Numbered from the stretch's first letter, positions 18,803 through 28,376 are shown. The stretch: 64,000 nt of DNA from JASHVB01 sp963762885 (GCA_963762885.1 CAVXNH010000008.1:82299-146298); one strand, 5' to 3'. Numbers and translations are program-made. Notes: a model not told the origin generated them from the letters alone.

Positions 18803-19823
18803 TCATTTCGCCGGTGTCGAGCCTGGCGCCGCCGCGGGCCGGCTCCCTTGCGCCAGCCCGAGTCCGGAAATGACTTCACCCATCGTTTGCGCTTCCTTCG
18901 AGATCAGGCTGCGGGCCTCTGCGCCGTTCCACGCCACGGCATCCTCACCCTGCTTCGCTGCGAACTCTTTGTACTTGGCGCTGGACGCGGCCGCGCGAAA
19001 CGCCTGTTCGAGAATGGCGAGGCGATCCTGCGGGACGCCCGCCGGAGCAATCACCGCGTGCCACAACAATGTTTGCGTTTGTGGAACGCCGAGATCCTTC
19101 AGGCTGGCAGCGCCGGGCAGCATGGCATTGCTGTCGGCCGACGTGACAATCAGGCACCGAGCGGCGCCGTTCTGCACGAACGGTAGGATCGGCGGCAGCG
19201 AGCCGCCGTAAATGTCCACGCTGTTTCCCATGAACGCACTGAGCGTTTCGCCTGCGCCGCCGTAGGGAATCGCCCGCGCCTTCACACCAAGTGCCGAAAA
19301 TATCGGTTCTGCCGCCAGATGGACGGTGCCACTGACTCCATCGGTACCGTAAGTGTATTTGTCCGGGTGCGCCTTAAGCAAGGCCACAAGTTCCTTGCCG
19401 GTCCGCGCCGGGAAATCCTTCATGACACAGAAAGTTAGAGGCGAAGTATCGGACAGCACGAAGGGTACAGTAGCTGTCCGGTTTATAGGACACCGGAAAC
19501 ATCTGCGGTGTGATGGTCAGCGGCGAATTCCAGACCGTCGCGATGGTATAGCCGTCCGGCGCTGCGCGGAGCATCTCCTCCACGCCGATCGCGCCGCCGG
19601 CGCCGGGCTTGTCCACGACGATGATTTTCTGGCCCAGCGTCTGTTCCGCAAGCGATGCAAGCAAGCGGGCCGCTACGTCGGTGCCTCCGCCGGGGGGCGT
19701 TGGCACGATGAGTTGGATCGGGTGCGAGGGAAATTTCTCGGCCGCATGTGCAGCGATGCACAGCGGCGCGGCGAGCACTGAGGAAAGCAGAGCGGCGCAC
19801 AGGTTGTTGCGGAAAGGCGTCAT
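18803..19823 (-). CDS. tctC: Tripartite tricarboxylate transporter substrate-binding protein, TctC/Bug family (frameshifted)
   Basis: Periplasmic solute receptor. The N-terminal part has a Sec signal (ALLSSVLAAPLCIAAHAAE), then FPSHPIQLIVPTPPGGGTD and AAPDGYTI, which are Bug-family landmarks. The C-terminal part (LSDTSPLTFCVMKDFPARTG..., ending SRPAAAPGSTPAK) is in another frame. The two join at about 19470 if one extra T (SYKPDSY|VPFVLSDTSPL) is removed, giving one ordinary-length receptor. It lies downstream of prpD in the catabolic operon. The membrane subunits TctB and TctA are encoded 6.5 kb away, divergent from the operon, so this receptor probably feeds them. Confidence 0.85.
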
Positions 19824-19864
19824 TTGTTTTCTCCCTCGTGTCTTCTTATGCTGACCGTCCCCAT

Positions 19865-19943
19865 CGTCATGGCCGGGCTTGACCCGGCCATCTATCGCCG
19901 CACCTCTGCTGCATGGATGGCCGGGTCAAGCCCGGCCATGACG
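19865..19943. repeat. Palindromic repeat that overlaps the 3' end of prpD
   Basis: Perfect 27-base arms (19865-19891 and 19917-19943), with the core CGTCATGGCCGGGCTTGACC. The right arm lies inside the open frame of the PrpD gene and is translated as TVMAGLDPAIH. The left arm begins directly after the PrpD stop codon. Confidence 0.92.
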
Positions 19944-21331
19944 GTCGGGGTGGTGGTAGCGGGGGGCCGCCGCTGCGCTGCGGCCGCGGCGGCACGGATC
20001 GCTGAGATCAATGGGACGACGTCCGCGGCCTGTGCAAGCGCGCCGCACGTCTCGACAAGCGCGGCTTGCAGCGGTGTGGATACGCCGACCTCCGCGCACA
20101 ATGCGGCAGAGTAATGCAGCGCGGTGGGCCAATCCAGCGCAAACGCATCGGCGCCGCCGTTCTCCTCAGCCGCGACACAACGTCCGTCGGCAAGCGTGAC
20201 CTGCACCGCAGGGCAGTAGCGCGGTCGCGTCGCGTCGGCGATCACCGCCACGCGCCGCAGCAGCGCAAGCGTGGCCGGATCATCGAAGTTGTGCATGTCG
20301 GCCAGCCGCACGGTCCCGCGCAGCCATGCCACGGCGGCGCAGAACGGGGCGCTCATGAATGTTTGCGGGAAGCGAGTGAACGGTCCGGTGTGACGAACGC
20401 CCCAGAAATCCGCCTCGCCCGGGTTCATTCGAATTTCGATTTTCGCGACATCGACGCCGCCTGCCCCGATGCGCAGACGCAACAGCGTGTGCACGACGCC
20501 GCGATGGAACTGGCACGTCGGATATGGCTTGCACGCGATCTGCTCCATTTCAAATGCGATGCCCAGGTCGTCGCAGAGGTGCGCGGCATAGTCGCGATCA
20601 GGCGTGCCGCCGAACGCGGCATAAAATCCGGCGTCTCCGGACAACACATCGCTTGGTCCCTCCGCGCCGCCCGCGGCAAGAGCAGCGGCAAGCAAGCCAT
20701 TCCGCGCGGCGAGACCGGCCTGATAGGGAAATTCGTCGGACCCGGCTGCAACGAATGCGCGCAGCCCGCCTGCCATGCTGGCCGCCAGCGCCAGAGCATG
20801 CTGGGTTGCGTCAACATCAAGCCGCCGCAGACGCGCGGCCGCTGCGGCGGCGGCGAAGACTCCATAGGCGCTGGTGGTGCGAAAGCCGCGCGCGCTGAGA
20901 TCGGCGGCGTGGTCGCGCCCGATCCGCAGGGCCACCTCGTAACCGGCAACGATCGCGGCGATCAGGTCAGCACCGGTTGAGCCAAGTGACTCTGCCTCGG
21001 CCAACGCAGCGGGAAGCACGACGGTGCCGAGGTGACCGGTCGGATGGGCGTCTTCCTGGCAGCGGGCGTGAAACAGCGCGCCGTTCGCCAGCGCCGCGTC
21101 GCCGGATGCTACGCGCGCGCCATCTAGGAAGCGGGTCGCAGGACCCGGGGCCGAGGCGGCGGCAGCGGCGATCCGGGGCTGTGCAGCGGCGCAAGACGCG
21201 ATGCCGACCGACGCGCCATACAGCATGCAGGCCCGCGCCTTTTCCACGATGCGTGGTGGCAGGTTTTTTGTATTGATGCCACACGCGAACGCCGACAGTT
21301 CGCTCAGCTTTCCCGCACGCATGGCCCTCAT
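19892..21331 (-). CDS. MmgE/PrpD-family dehydratase/isomerase-like protein
   Basis: About 479 residues. The MmgE/PrpD family includes 2-methylcitrate dehydratase, cis-aconitate decarboxylase and iminodisuccinate epimerase; all act on di- or tricarboxylates. Typical blocks are GALFHARCQEDAHPTGHLG, IVAGYEVALRIG and CKPYPTCQFHRGVVHTLLRL. I chose ATG 21331 because it overlaps the hyuA stop (ATGA); the frame extends further upstream only as a shadow of hyuA. The last 20 or so residues (TPTVMAGLDPAIHAAEVRR) are encoded by a palindromic repeat, so the native C-terminus has probably been replaced or extended. The context suggests a branched tricarboxylate substrate. Confidence 0.88.
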   Translation of the reverse strand: MRAMRAGKLSELSAFACGINTKNLPPRIVEKARACMLYGASVGIASCAAAQPRIAAAAASAPGPATRFLDGARVASGDAALANGALFHARCQEDAHPTGHLGTVVLPAALAEAESLGSTGADLIAAIVAGYEVALRIGRDHAADLSARGFRTTSAYGVFAAAAAAARLRRLDVDATQHALALAASMAGGLRAFVAAGSDEFPYQAGLAARNGLLAAALAAGGAEGPSDVLSGDAGFYAAFGGTPDRDYAAHLCDDLGIAFEMEQIACKPYPTCQFHRGVVHTLLRLRIGAGGVDVAKIEIRMNPGEADFWGVRHTGPFTRFPQTFMSAPFCAAVAWLRGTVRLADMHNFDDPATLALLRRVAVIADATRPRYCPAVQVTLADGRCVAAEENGGADAFALDWPTALHYSAALCAEVGVSTPLQAALVETCGALAQAADVVPLISAIRAAAAAAQRRPPATTTPTVMAGLDPAIHAAEVRR

Positions 21332-23436
21332 CCAACGCTCTCTCGCGTAGCGGGTGAAGAAATTAAAATCACAACGTTGCCGCGCGCGTCGCGAAACGCT
21401 GTCGCATCGGGCGGCACGACGATCGTGGTATCGTATTCCTGCACCAGCAGCGGACCCGGCGTCGGCGCCTCGGTCAGGTCGCTGCGGCGAACCACCGGCA
21501 CTTCGATCGGTCCCTGCGCTACGTCGAAGCACGCCAGCCGAGTCTCCGAACCGCGCCGCAAGCCTGCGTCCGCGTCCACCCACTCATCGCCATGCTCGAC
21601 GCCGCGGGCAATCGTCCCCACCAAACGGAAGGTGACGATCTCGAACGCCTTGCGGCCGCCGACATGACCATAGGTGCGCTCGAACTCGGTCTCGAACCGT
21701 TCCTCGGCTTCGCGCAGCAGCGCATCGGACAGCGTCGCCGACGACAGTGGTACGGTGATCTCGGACGACTGACCGACATAGCGCAGATCGGCCCCGGCGC
21801 TGATCCGCACGGCATCCGGGGAAAACCCTTCGCCAGAGAAACGCGCAACCAATTCGTCACGCATAACATCGATGATCGCCTGAGCATCGTGCATCGCCGG
21901 GTCGCGCGTGCCAATCAGGATCGTGCGCGCCGTGTGATGCTCCATTTCGGCGTGCAGCAGGCCAAGCGCACTGAACACACCGGGCGCGGGCGGCACGATG
22001 ACGCGCCGCATATTAAGCAAGCGTGCGACGGCCACCGCGTGGATCGGCCCAGCACCACCGAATGCCATCAACGCGAATTCCGCCGGATCGCGGCCACGCT
22101 CCACCGAGACGGACTTGATGGCGCGCACCATATTTGAATTGGCAACGTCGTGGATGCCAAGCGCAGCCTCGAGCAACGGAAGATCGGCGGGACCGCCGAC
22201 GTCGCGCTCGATCGCTGCTTCCGCCAGCACGCGATCCAGCCGCAGCGCTCCGCCCGCCAGCGAACCCTGGTCGATGTAGCCCAGCACCAGGTTAGCATCT
22301 GTGACGGTGGGGTGCTCGTTGCCCTGTCCGTAACAGGCCGGACCCGGCACCGCGCCGGCGCTGCGCGGACCCACCCGAAGCGCGCCGCCCGGGTCGATTG
22401 ACGCAAGACTGCCGCCGCCCGCACCCACCTCCGATATGTCGATCACCGGAATGCGCAGCAGGTACCCGTTGCCGCGCACCAGCCGGCTGCTGGCGGAAAC
22501 CGCAGACCCCACCTCGTATTCGCTTCCGCGCAGGATGACGCCGCGTTCGATGATGGACGCCTTCGTCGTGGTGCCGCCCATGTCGAGCGTAATAACGTCG
22601 CCATGGCCACCTTCCGCCGCGGCGCGCGCGGCGGCGATGACGCCGGCAGCAGGCCCGGATTCGATGATCGCGACGGGGCGTTTCGCCGCGGCGGTGGCGC
22701 TGATCAGGCCGCCGTTAGACTGCATCACCAGCAACGGCGCGCTGATGCCGGCCTCGGCGAGCCTGCCGCGCAGGCGGGTGAGATAGGTCTCGATCAGCGG
22801 AGCCACATAGGCGTTGATGACGGTGGTGCTGGTGCGCTCGAACTCCAGCATTTCCGGCAGCACGTCCGATGAAAGCGACACGTGCTTGTCGGGAAAGCGG
22901 CGGCGCAGCACCGCGCCGACTTCCTGTTCGTGCTGCGGCGCGCGGTAGGAATGCAGCAGGCAGACGGCGATCGCCTCGATGTCTTCGGCCTCGATTTCGT
23001 CCATGGCGACGACGAGCGATGCCAGGTTCAGCGGTTCAATGATATTGCCGGCGGCGTCGACGCGTTCGCGGATCGGCAGCCGCAACGCGCGCGGCACCAG
23101 CGGCGGCGGCTTCTGCCAGCCAAGATCGTAGGACAGCGGAATGCGGATGCGGCGGAGTTCCAATACGTCGCGGAAGCCCTCGGTGGTGAGCAATGCCGTG
23201 CGTGCGCCGCGGCGTTCGAGGATGGCGTTGGTGGCAACGGTGGTGGCGTGGGCGACCTCGTCCACCTCCTGCCCGGACAGTTTTTCCCTCCGGTACACAG
23301 CGATGCCCTCGGTGATGGCGCGGGCATAATCGTCAGGTGTGGACGGGATCTTGCGGCGGTCGAGCAATCCATCCGGCCGCAGGAAGACGAGATCGGTGAA
23401 CGTGCCGCCGATATCCGCGCCGATGCGCAGGGTCAT
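21328..23436 (-). CDS. hyuA: Hydantoinase/oxoprolinase subunit A
   Basis: ATP-dependent cyclic-amide hydrolase or acetone/acetophenone-carboxylase-like subunit of about 702 residues. The start at 23436 gives MTLRIGADIGGTFTDLVFL, the nucleotide-binding DxGGTxTD motif. Other landmarks are NAILERRGARTALLTTEGFRD, VITLDMGGTTTKASI and FGGAGPIHAVAVA. An upstream in-frame extension to 23595 runs through a palindromic repeat and is not credible. The gene overlaps prpD by ATGA and follows hyuB after 171 bases. Family members hydrolyse 5-oxoproline or N-methylhydantoin, or carboxylate ketones; which applies here is open. Confidence 0.92.
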   Translation of the reverse strand: MTLRIGADIGGTFTDLVFLRPDGLLDRRKIPSTPDDYARAITEGIAVYRREKLSGQEVDEVAHATTVATNAILERRGARTALLTTEGFRDVLELRRIRIPLSYDLGWQKPPPLVPRALRLPIRERVDAAGNIIEPLNLASLVVAMDEIEAEDIEAIAVCLLHSYRAPQHEQEVGAVLRRRFPDKHVSLSSDVLPEMLEFERTSTTVINAYVAPLIETYLTRLRGRLAEAGISAPLLVMQSNGGLISATAAAKRPVAIIESGPAAGVIAAARAAAEGGHGDVITLDMGGTTTKASIIERGVILRGSEYEVGSAVSASSRLVRGNGYLLRIPVIDISEVGAGGGSLASIDPGGALRVGPRSAGAVPGPACYGQGNEHPTVTDANLVLGYIDQGSLAGGALRLDRVLAEAAIERDVGGPADLPLLEAALGIHDVANSNMVRAIKSVSVERGRDPAEFALMAFGGAGPIHAVAVARLLNMRRVIVPPAPGVFSALGLLHAEMEHHTARTILIGTRDPAMHDAQAIIDVMRDELVARFSGEGFSPDAVRISAGADLRYVGQSSEITVPLSSATLSDALLREAEERFETEFERTYGHVGGRKAFEIVTFRLVGTIARGVEHGDEWVDADAGLRRGSETRLACFDVAQGPIEVPVVRRSDLTEAPTPGPLLVQEYDTTIVVPPDATAFRDARGNVVILISSPATRESVG

Positions 23437-23474
23437 GTTAGCCACCCTCGCGATTGACGCATCGCTTGCTACTG

Positions 23475-23564
23475 CCGTCATGGCGGGCGCAGGCCCGCCA
23501 TCCACGACTTTGCAGCGCGCATCTTGGAAAGTCGTGGATGGCGGGCCTACGCCCGCCATGACGG
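23475..23564. repeat. Palindromic repeat between hyuB and hyuA
   Basis: Arms of 37 bases (23475-23511 and 23528-23564) with one mismatch. The core is CCGTCATGGCGGGCGCAGGC and the inner end is CCACGACTTT. The end CCACGACTTT also occurs at 10261-10270, so the repeat families are mosaic. It separates two genes that are normally directly adjacent. Confidence 0.9.
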
Positions 23565-23607
23565 GGATAGGGCAGCGCCAGCGGGCCAGTTCCAAGTTTA
23601 TGCAAGA

Positions 23608-25350
23608 TCATGCCGGAACCCCGGTCAGCGACATGCGCTCGGCGCGCAGCGAAGCGGTGGCGGCGCGATCGAGCAACCACGGTGTTGCGTGCACCACCAC
23701 GCCGTAGTCGTTGAAGGCTGCTTCGGGCGTGACCTTGCCGTCGCGAACGTCGGCAAAAACCTTGTCGGGATCGCGGCATAACGGATCGCCATGGCCGCCC
23801 GCCCCGGCGGTACGGTGGCGCAACGCTTCGCCGTGCAACAGCGGACGGGTGAACTTGGTTGGCAGTTCGGTCCAGCCGCCAGGCCCGTGTAGATGTGTGG
23901 CGGACGGGGCACCGTGATGGCCGCCGGCCAACCCATAGGGCGGGAATCTCCGGCGATCGGAGCGAAGTTGCAGGGTCGCGCGTTCCCCCAGGAAGCGGAG
24001 TTGGCGTTCGACCGACATGCCCCCGCGAAATTCGCCGGCGCCGCCGCTGTCCGGGACCAATTCATAGCGCTCGACCCGAACCGGGTTCTGGCTTTCGACG
24101 ACCTCGATCGGTGCGTTGCCAATATTGCAGGCGGGGTTTGCGACTCCGTCGATGCCCTCGCGGTTTTCGCCGGCGCCCCATGCACCCATCAACGCCTCGC
24201 GGAACAGGCTGAACTGGCCGTCGCTGCCGACGGCGCCGATGCTGTAGCTGGTGGTGCCGCCTTCACCGGCGGCGCGCACTCGATGCGGAACAGCCTGCGC
24301 CAGCGCGCCGAACAGCGCGTCGATCAAGCGGAATCCGCTGACCCCGCGCGCGGCGACGGCGCCGGGCGAACGCGGGTTCAGGAAGCAGCCCGGCGGCGCA
24401 ACAACGCGGATCGGACGGAAGAAGCCGGCGTTGTTGGGAACGTCCCAATCCATGATCGCACGGATGGCGAAGTAGGCTGCGGACTTTGCAAACGACAGCG
24501 TGGCGTTGATCGCGCCCATGACCTGCGGCGAGCTGCCGGTCAGGTCGATGGTGAGCGTGTCGCCGGTGACGTGGATCGCGACCTCGACTTTCACCGGTTC
24601 GTCCATGCGGATGCCGTCGTTGTCGAGATAATCTGTGAATCGCCAGATGCCGTCTGGGATCGCACGAATGGTACGGCGCGCTTCCCGTTCGCTGTAGTCG
24701 AGCAATTCGTCGAAGCATGCCAGCAGTTCGGTGGCGCCATACTTGTCGGCAAGCGCCTGCATGCCGCGTTCGGCGATGCGGCACGCGGCGATCTGCGCAT
24801 CCAGGTCGCCGAGTACGACGTCCGGCACGCGGACGTTAAGGCGCAATATATCGGTCAGCGTCTCGTTCAGGACACCCTGGTTGTGCAGTTTGAGAATCGG
24901 TATGCGCAGGCCTTCCTGGAAGATCTCCGTCGAATCAGCGGCGCTGGAGCCAGGCACGCGTCCACCCATGTCGTTGTGATGGGCGACCACGACGGCGTAC
25001 CCTAGCAGCGTACCCTTATGAACAATCGGCTGGAACATGAAAATGTCCGGCAGGTGCATGCCGCCGCCGACATAGGGATCGTTCAGCACGACAATGTCGC
25101 CCTGGCGAAGCGTTTTGCCGTATTTGCCGAGCACCGCCTCCATCGCATCCGGAATGGAACCAAGATGTAGCGGCAGGCTGAGGCCCTGTGCGACCATGCG
25201 TCCTTGCGGGTCGCAGAACGCGCTGGAGAGATCCATGGTGTCCTTCATGATCGACGAATAGGCAATGCGCACCACGGTGAGCACCATCTCGTCCACTACC
25301 GAGCCCACCGCATTCTTGATGAGTTCCAGCCGGACCGCGTCATGCGCCAT
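23608..25350 (-). CDS. hyuB: Hydantoinase/oxoprolinase subunit B
   Basis: About 580 residues. The opening MAHDAVRLELIKNAVGSVVDEM, then VRIAYSSIMKDTMDLSSAFC, then DIVVLNDPYVGGGMHLPDIF and the later GGAGEFRGGMSVER are all HyuB signatures. It pairs with the subunit-A gene downstream to form a hetero-oligomeric ATP-dependent amidohydrolase or carboxylase. It follows the GntR regulator gene after about 50 bases and leads the catabolic genes of the minus-strand operon. The C-terminus (SLRAERMSLTGVPA) ends 171 bases before hyuA. Confidence 0.92.
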   Translation of the reverse strand: MAHDAVRLELIKNAVGSVVDEMVLTVVRIAYSSIMKDTMDLSSAFCDPQGRMVAQGLSLPLHLGSIPDAMEAVLGKYGKTLRQGDIVVLNDPYVGGGMHLPDIFMFQPIVHKGTLLGYAVVVAHHNDMGGRVPGSSAADSTEIFQEGLRIPILKLHNQGVLNETLTDILRLNVRVPDVVLGDLDAQIAACRIAERGMQALADKYGATELLACFDELLDYSEREARRTIRAIPDGIWRFTDYLDNDGIRMDEPVKVEVAIHVTGDTLTIDLTGSSPQVMGAINATLSFAKSAAYFAIRAIMDWDVPNNAGFFRPIRVVAPPGCFLNPRSPGAVAARGVSGFRLIDALFGALAQAVPHRVRAAGEGGTTSYSIGAVGSDGQFSLFREALMGAWGAGENREGIDGVANPACNIGNAPIEVVESQNPVRVERYELVPDSGGAGEFRGGMSVERQLRFLGERATLQLRSDRRRFPPYGLAGGHHGAPSATHLHGPGGWTELPTKFTRPLLHGEALRHRTAGAGGHGDPLCRDPDKVFADVRDGKVTPEAAFNDYGVVVHATPWLLDRAATASLRAERMSLTGVPA

Positions 25351-25400
25351 ATCCGGTCTCCTGCTTTGTCATTGCTGTTGCCTCGATCGTTGGCGGCGCC

Positions 25401-26201
25401 TCAACGTTGTCTGGTCGGTGCGTCAGGGCGCTGTCTCGGCTTGCCGGTGTCCGGCGCCTCGCTATGTCTGCCGCGCCGCCACACATTCACAACCTGTTCA
25501 TAGCGATCGGGTCGTGCCTGTACCAGCGAATGCGTGATGGCGGTGCCGTCCTCGGCGAAATAGGTGCGTTCCATGACCAGCAGCGGCGTTTGCGGCGCGA
25601 CCTCAAGCAATCCGGCGGTCTCCTGGTCGGCAGGCGCGCAAGACGTGACCTGCCGGGCACGCACAGCGACTGCGCCGGCGTGTTCTTCGGCAAGCAGCAG
25701 CAGGGGGCGGGTCGGCAGAGCCTCACGTGGCAGCTTCTTGCCGATCTCGGCGGGGAGATGAATGCGCGACAACGCATACGGCCCTTGCTCCGTGGAACGC
25801 AGCGCGCGCACGAAGAACAGCCGCGCGGTCGCAGTGACGCCGAACAGCGTCTGAAGCTGCGGCTGGCTGCGCGCCGGCACGAAGTCCGCACTCACAATGG
25901 TATATTTGGCGGCGAAGCTGGAATCGATCAGAGTTTCAATCGAATCCATCGTCCAGCGGCTGCGCGCGGCGGACTGCGCGGCGACGAAGGTGCCCCGGCC
26001 GGCGAAGCGCTCGATAAGATCTTCTTGCTCAAGCTGCTGCAGCGCCGCGCGCACGGTGTGGCGTCCTACACCGAATTCCGCGATAAACGCGTTCTCGGTT
26101 GGCATCTGGCTGCCCACCGGATATTCGCCGCCCACGATCCGCCCGCGCAGCGTCACGAATACGCGATGATAGAGAGGCACTGGCCCGACATCCATAAGCA
26201 T
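25401..26201 (-). CDS. GntR-family regulator, HutC/UTRA type
   Basis: Repressor-type regulator of 266 residues. The N-terminal winged helix (PLYHRVFVTLRGRIVGGEYP, EFGVGRHTVRAALQQLEQED) is followed by a UTRA effector domain (ARLFFVRALRSTEQGPYALS; LLVMERTYFAEDG). It is the first gene on the minus strand, upstream of hyuB, and diverges from tctB. A TATCCG-N6-CGGATA palindrome lies within a few bases of its start, so autoregulation and control of the divergent transporter are likely. The effector is probably the transported acid. The Pro/Arg-rich C-terminal tail (DTGKPRQRPDAPTRQR) is unusual and may be an extension. Confidence 0.9.
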   Translation of the reverse strand: MLMDVGPVPLYHRVFVTLRGRIVGGEYPVGSQMPTENAFIAEFGVGRHTVRAALQQLEQEDLIERFAGRGTFVAAQSAARSRWTMDSIETLIDSSFAAKYTIVSADFVPARSQPQLQTLFGVTATARLFFVRALRSTEQGPYALSRIHLPAEIGKKLPREALPTRPLLLLAEEHAGAVAVRARQVTSCAPADQETAGLLEVAPQTPLLVMERTYFAEDGTAITHSLVQARPDRYEQVVNVWRRGRHSEAPDTGKPRQRPDAPTRQR

Positions 26202-26205
26202 GTAT

Positions 26206-26223
26206 TATCCGGACATTCGGATA
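26206..26223. promoter_or_regulatory. Putative GntR operator in the divergent intergenic region
   Basis: Dyad TATCCG-N6-CGGATA, set in an AT-rich stretch (TGTATTATCCGGACATTCGG) that stands out from the GC-rich surroundings. It lies 5-22 bases upstream of the regulator's ATG (26201, minus) and about 90 bases before tctB. The size and spacing suit a GntR/HutC dimer site. Binding is inferred, not shown. Confidence 0.55.
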
Positions 26224-26312
26224 TATGTCAATCAACCGCCGGCGTGCTAACGCACGGTGCGATATTGGAGGGCGTGCAATGGGGAGTTTTTGTCCTTCCG
26301 CAAGGGCCAGCA

Positions 26313-26780
26313 ATGCGTAGACAGCTCCTGTTCGACCGCGATGTGATCTGCGGCCTGTTTTTCGTGGCGCTGGGTGGCGCGACAGTGCTGTACGCCCAAA
26401 ATTATCCGCTCGGCACGCTGACGGACATGGGGCCGGGCTATTTCCCCACGATCCTCGGCGGCATGCTGATGTTCTTCGGCGCGATCATCGGGGCTGGCAG
26501 CCTGCTGATGGGTGGGCGAGCAACGCTGGGACGCGCCGCAATTCGCCCGCTGCTTGCGCTCGTCGCCAGTCCGATATGCTTCGCCGTATTGCTCGATCGC
26601 ATCGGCCTGCCGCTGTCGGTATTCTGCGCCGCCATGATCGCCTGCGCCGCGCGACAGGGATTCCTAAGACCGTGGGCGGTACTGCTTTCGTTGGTCCTCG
26701 CCATCATCTGCGTGCTGGTGTTCGTCACCCTGCTCGGCGTGCCGGTACGACTATGGCCCGCCGCATGGCAGGGCTTCTGA
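26313..26780 (+). CDS. tctB: Tripartite tricarboxylate transporter small membrane subunit TctB
   Basis: Four-helix membrane protein of 155 residues from ATG 26313 (MRRQLLFDRDVICGLFFVAL). The motif YPLGTLTDMGPGYFPTILGG is the TctB signature. It is followed 7 bases later by tctA. The two form the membrane part of a secondary carrier for citrate-like acids, and the periplasmic receptor TctC is encoded at 18803-19823 in the opposite-strand operon. A longer in-frame extension upstream is only an antisense shadow of the regulator gene. Confidence 0.9.
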   Translation: MRRQLLFDRDVICGLFFVALGGATVLYAQNYPLGTLTDMGPGYFPTILGGMLMFFGAIIGAGSLLMGGRATLGRAAIRPLLALVASPICFAVLLDRIGLPLSVFCAAMIACAARQGFLRPWAVLLSLVLAIICVLVFVTLLGVPVRLWPAAWQGF

Positions 26781-26787
26781 GGCACCG

Positions 26788-28323
26788 ATGCCCGATTTGC
26801 TCGCTAACATCTGGATGGGCTTCGGCGTCGCGGTATCGCCGGACAACCTGGTATACTGCCTGATCGGCGTGGTCGTCGGCACCTTCGTCGGAGTCCTGCC
26901 GGGCTTCGGACCAACCACCACGATCGCCCTGCTGCTGCCGCTGACATTCAAGCTCGATCCGACGGCGTCGCTGATCATGCTCGCCGGAATCTACTACGGT
27001 GCGCACCACGCCGGATCGACCACGGCGATCATCCTCAACATGCCGGGCGAACCGAGTTCGGTAGTGATCTGCCTCGACGGCCATCCACTGGCGAGGCAAG
27101 GCCGCGCCGGCCCCGCATTATGCATCGCTGCGATCAGCGCCTTCGCCGCGGGATGCGTCGCCATCATCGTGGTCGCGCTGTTCTCCCCGGTGCTTGCTTC
27201 GGCGGCGCTGCGCATGGGGGCGCCGGAATATTGTTCCATGGTGCTGCTGGCGCTGATCGCATCGTCGGCGCTGTCGCATGGTTCGTTTTCGAAGACCATG
27301 GCGATGGCGGCGCTCGGCATGCTGATCGGAGTAGTCGGCACCGACGTGCTTTCGGGTGAGCGGCGCTTCACCTTTGGCAGCAGCCAGCTCGCCGACGGGA
27401 TCGATCTCGTGCCGCTCGCGATCGGCTTCTTCGCGCTGGCGGAGATCGTCGGCCGAGCCGCCCAAACCGACATACGGCGCTCGGTCGGCAAGGTCAGCGG
27501 GCTGGTGCCGACGCGCGCCGACCTCGCCGCGACGTGGAGACCGATCCTGCGCGGCACCGGGCTCGGCGCTGTCCTCGGCATGCTGCCGGGAACCGGTCCG
27601 ATGATCAGCTCCTTCGCCGCCTATAGCGTGGAGCGGCGCGTGGCCCGCGATCCGTCCCGCTTCGGCCACGGCGCGATCGAGGGTGTCGCCGGACCCGAGG
27701 CAGCCGACAACGCCGCCGCGCTGACGCATTTCGTGCCGATGCTGACGCTGGGCATTCCGGCGGGCGCGCCGATGGCGCTGATGCTAGGCGCCCTGATGAT
27801 CCAGGGGATCACACCCGGCCCGCTGGTCATGGTGCAGCACGCCGACCTGTTCTGGGGCACCATCGCCAGCATGTGGATTGGCAATGCGATCCTGCTGGTG
27901 CTGAACCTGCCGATGGTGGGGCTGTGGGTGCGCTTGCTCACGATCCCCTATCGCTTGCTCTACCCCAGCATCGTCGTGTTCTGCTGCATTGGTGCATACA
28001 GCGTGCGGAATTCCGCCTTCGATGTGGAGGCGACGGCGGCGTTCGGGATCGCCGGCTATTTGTTCCAACTCTTGGATTGCCATCCGGCGCCGCTGATTCT
28101 GGGCTTCATCCTGGGACCTATTTTTGAACAGAATTTGCGACGGGGACTGTTGATTTCCCAAGGCGACTTGCTGGTGTTCGTGACCCGCCCGATCAGCGCG
28201 GGGATCCTGGCTGTAGGCGCGCTGATCGTGCTGGGGCAGCTTTATGGGGTATGGCGCGGCCGGGTGCTTGCGCCGCAGACGGGACCGGGGAACGCGCCAG
28301 GTATTGCGCCGCCCTCGGTTTGA
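26788..28323 (+). CDS. tctA: Tripartite tricarboxylate transporter large membrane subunit TctA
   Basis: Polytopic carrier of 511 residues. Typical blocks are GVLPGFGPTTTIALLLPLTF, YYGAHHAGSTTAIILNMPGE, GTGPMISSFAAYSVERRV and ITPGPLVMVQHADLFWG. It follows tctB directly and completes the membrane part of the TTT system. A 360-base gap follows before the polyene cluster, so the operon presumably ends here; no obvious terminator hairpin with a T-run was seen. Confidence 0.93.
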   Translation: MPDLLANIWMGFGVAVSPDNLVYCLIGVVVGTFVGVLPGFGPTTTIALLLPLTFKLDPTASLIMLAGIYYGAHHAGSTTAIILNMPGEPSSVVICLDGHPLARQGRAGPALCIAAISAFAAGCVAIIVVALFSPVLASAALRMGAPEYCSMVLLALIASSALSHGSFSKTMAMAALGMLIGVVGTDVLSGERRFTFGSSQLADGIDLVPLAIGFFALAEIVGRAAQTDIRRSVGKVSGLVPTRADLAATWRPILRGTGLGAVLGMLPGTGPMISSFAAYSVERRVARDPSRFGHGAIEGVAGPEAADNAAALTHFVPMLTLGIPAGAPMALMLGALMIQGITPGPLVMVQHADLFWGTIASMWIGNAILLVLNLPMVGLWVRLLTIPYRLLYPSIVVFCCIGAYSVRNSAFDVEATAAFGIAGYLFQLLDCHPAPLILGFILGPIFEQNLRRGLLISQGDLLVFVTRPISAGILAVGALIVLGQLYGVWRGRVLAPQTGPGNAPGIAPPSV

Positions 28324-28376
28324 TGCGATGCACAATTGCGCGGGCCAATGATCCGCATTGTCGTTCTGACCCAAAA

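Noticed and set aside
17933..19186. A 417-codon plus-strand frame across the lyase, VOC and TctC genes
   Set aside because: It runs opposite three real genes and has no family features.
23893..25005. A 370-codon plus-strand frame opposite hyuB
   Set aside because: Antisense shadow of a well-conserved gene; no ribosome site or recognisable motif.
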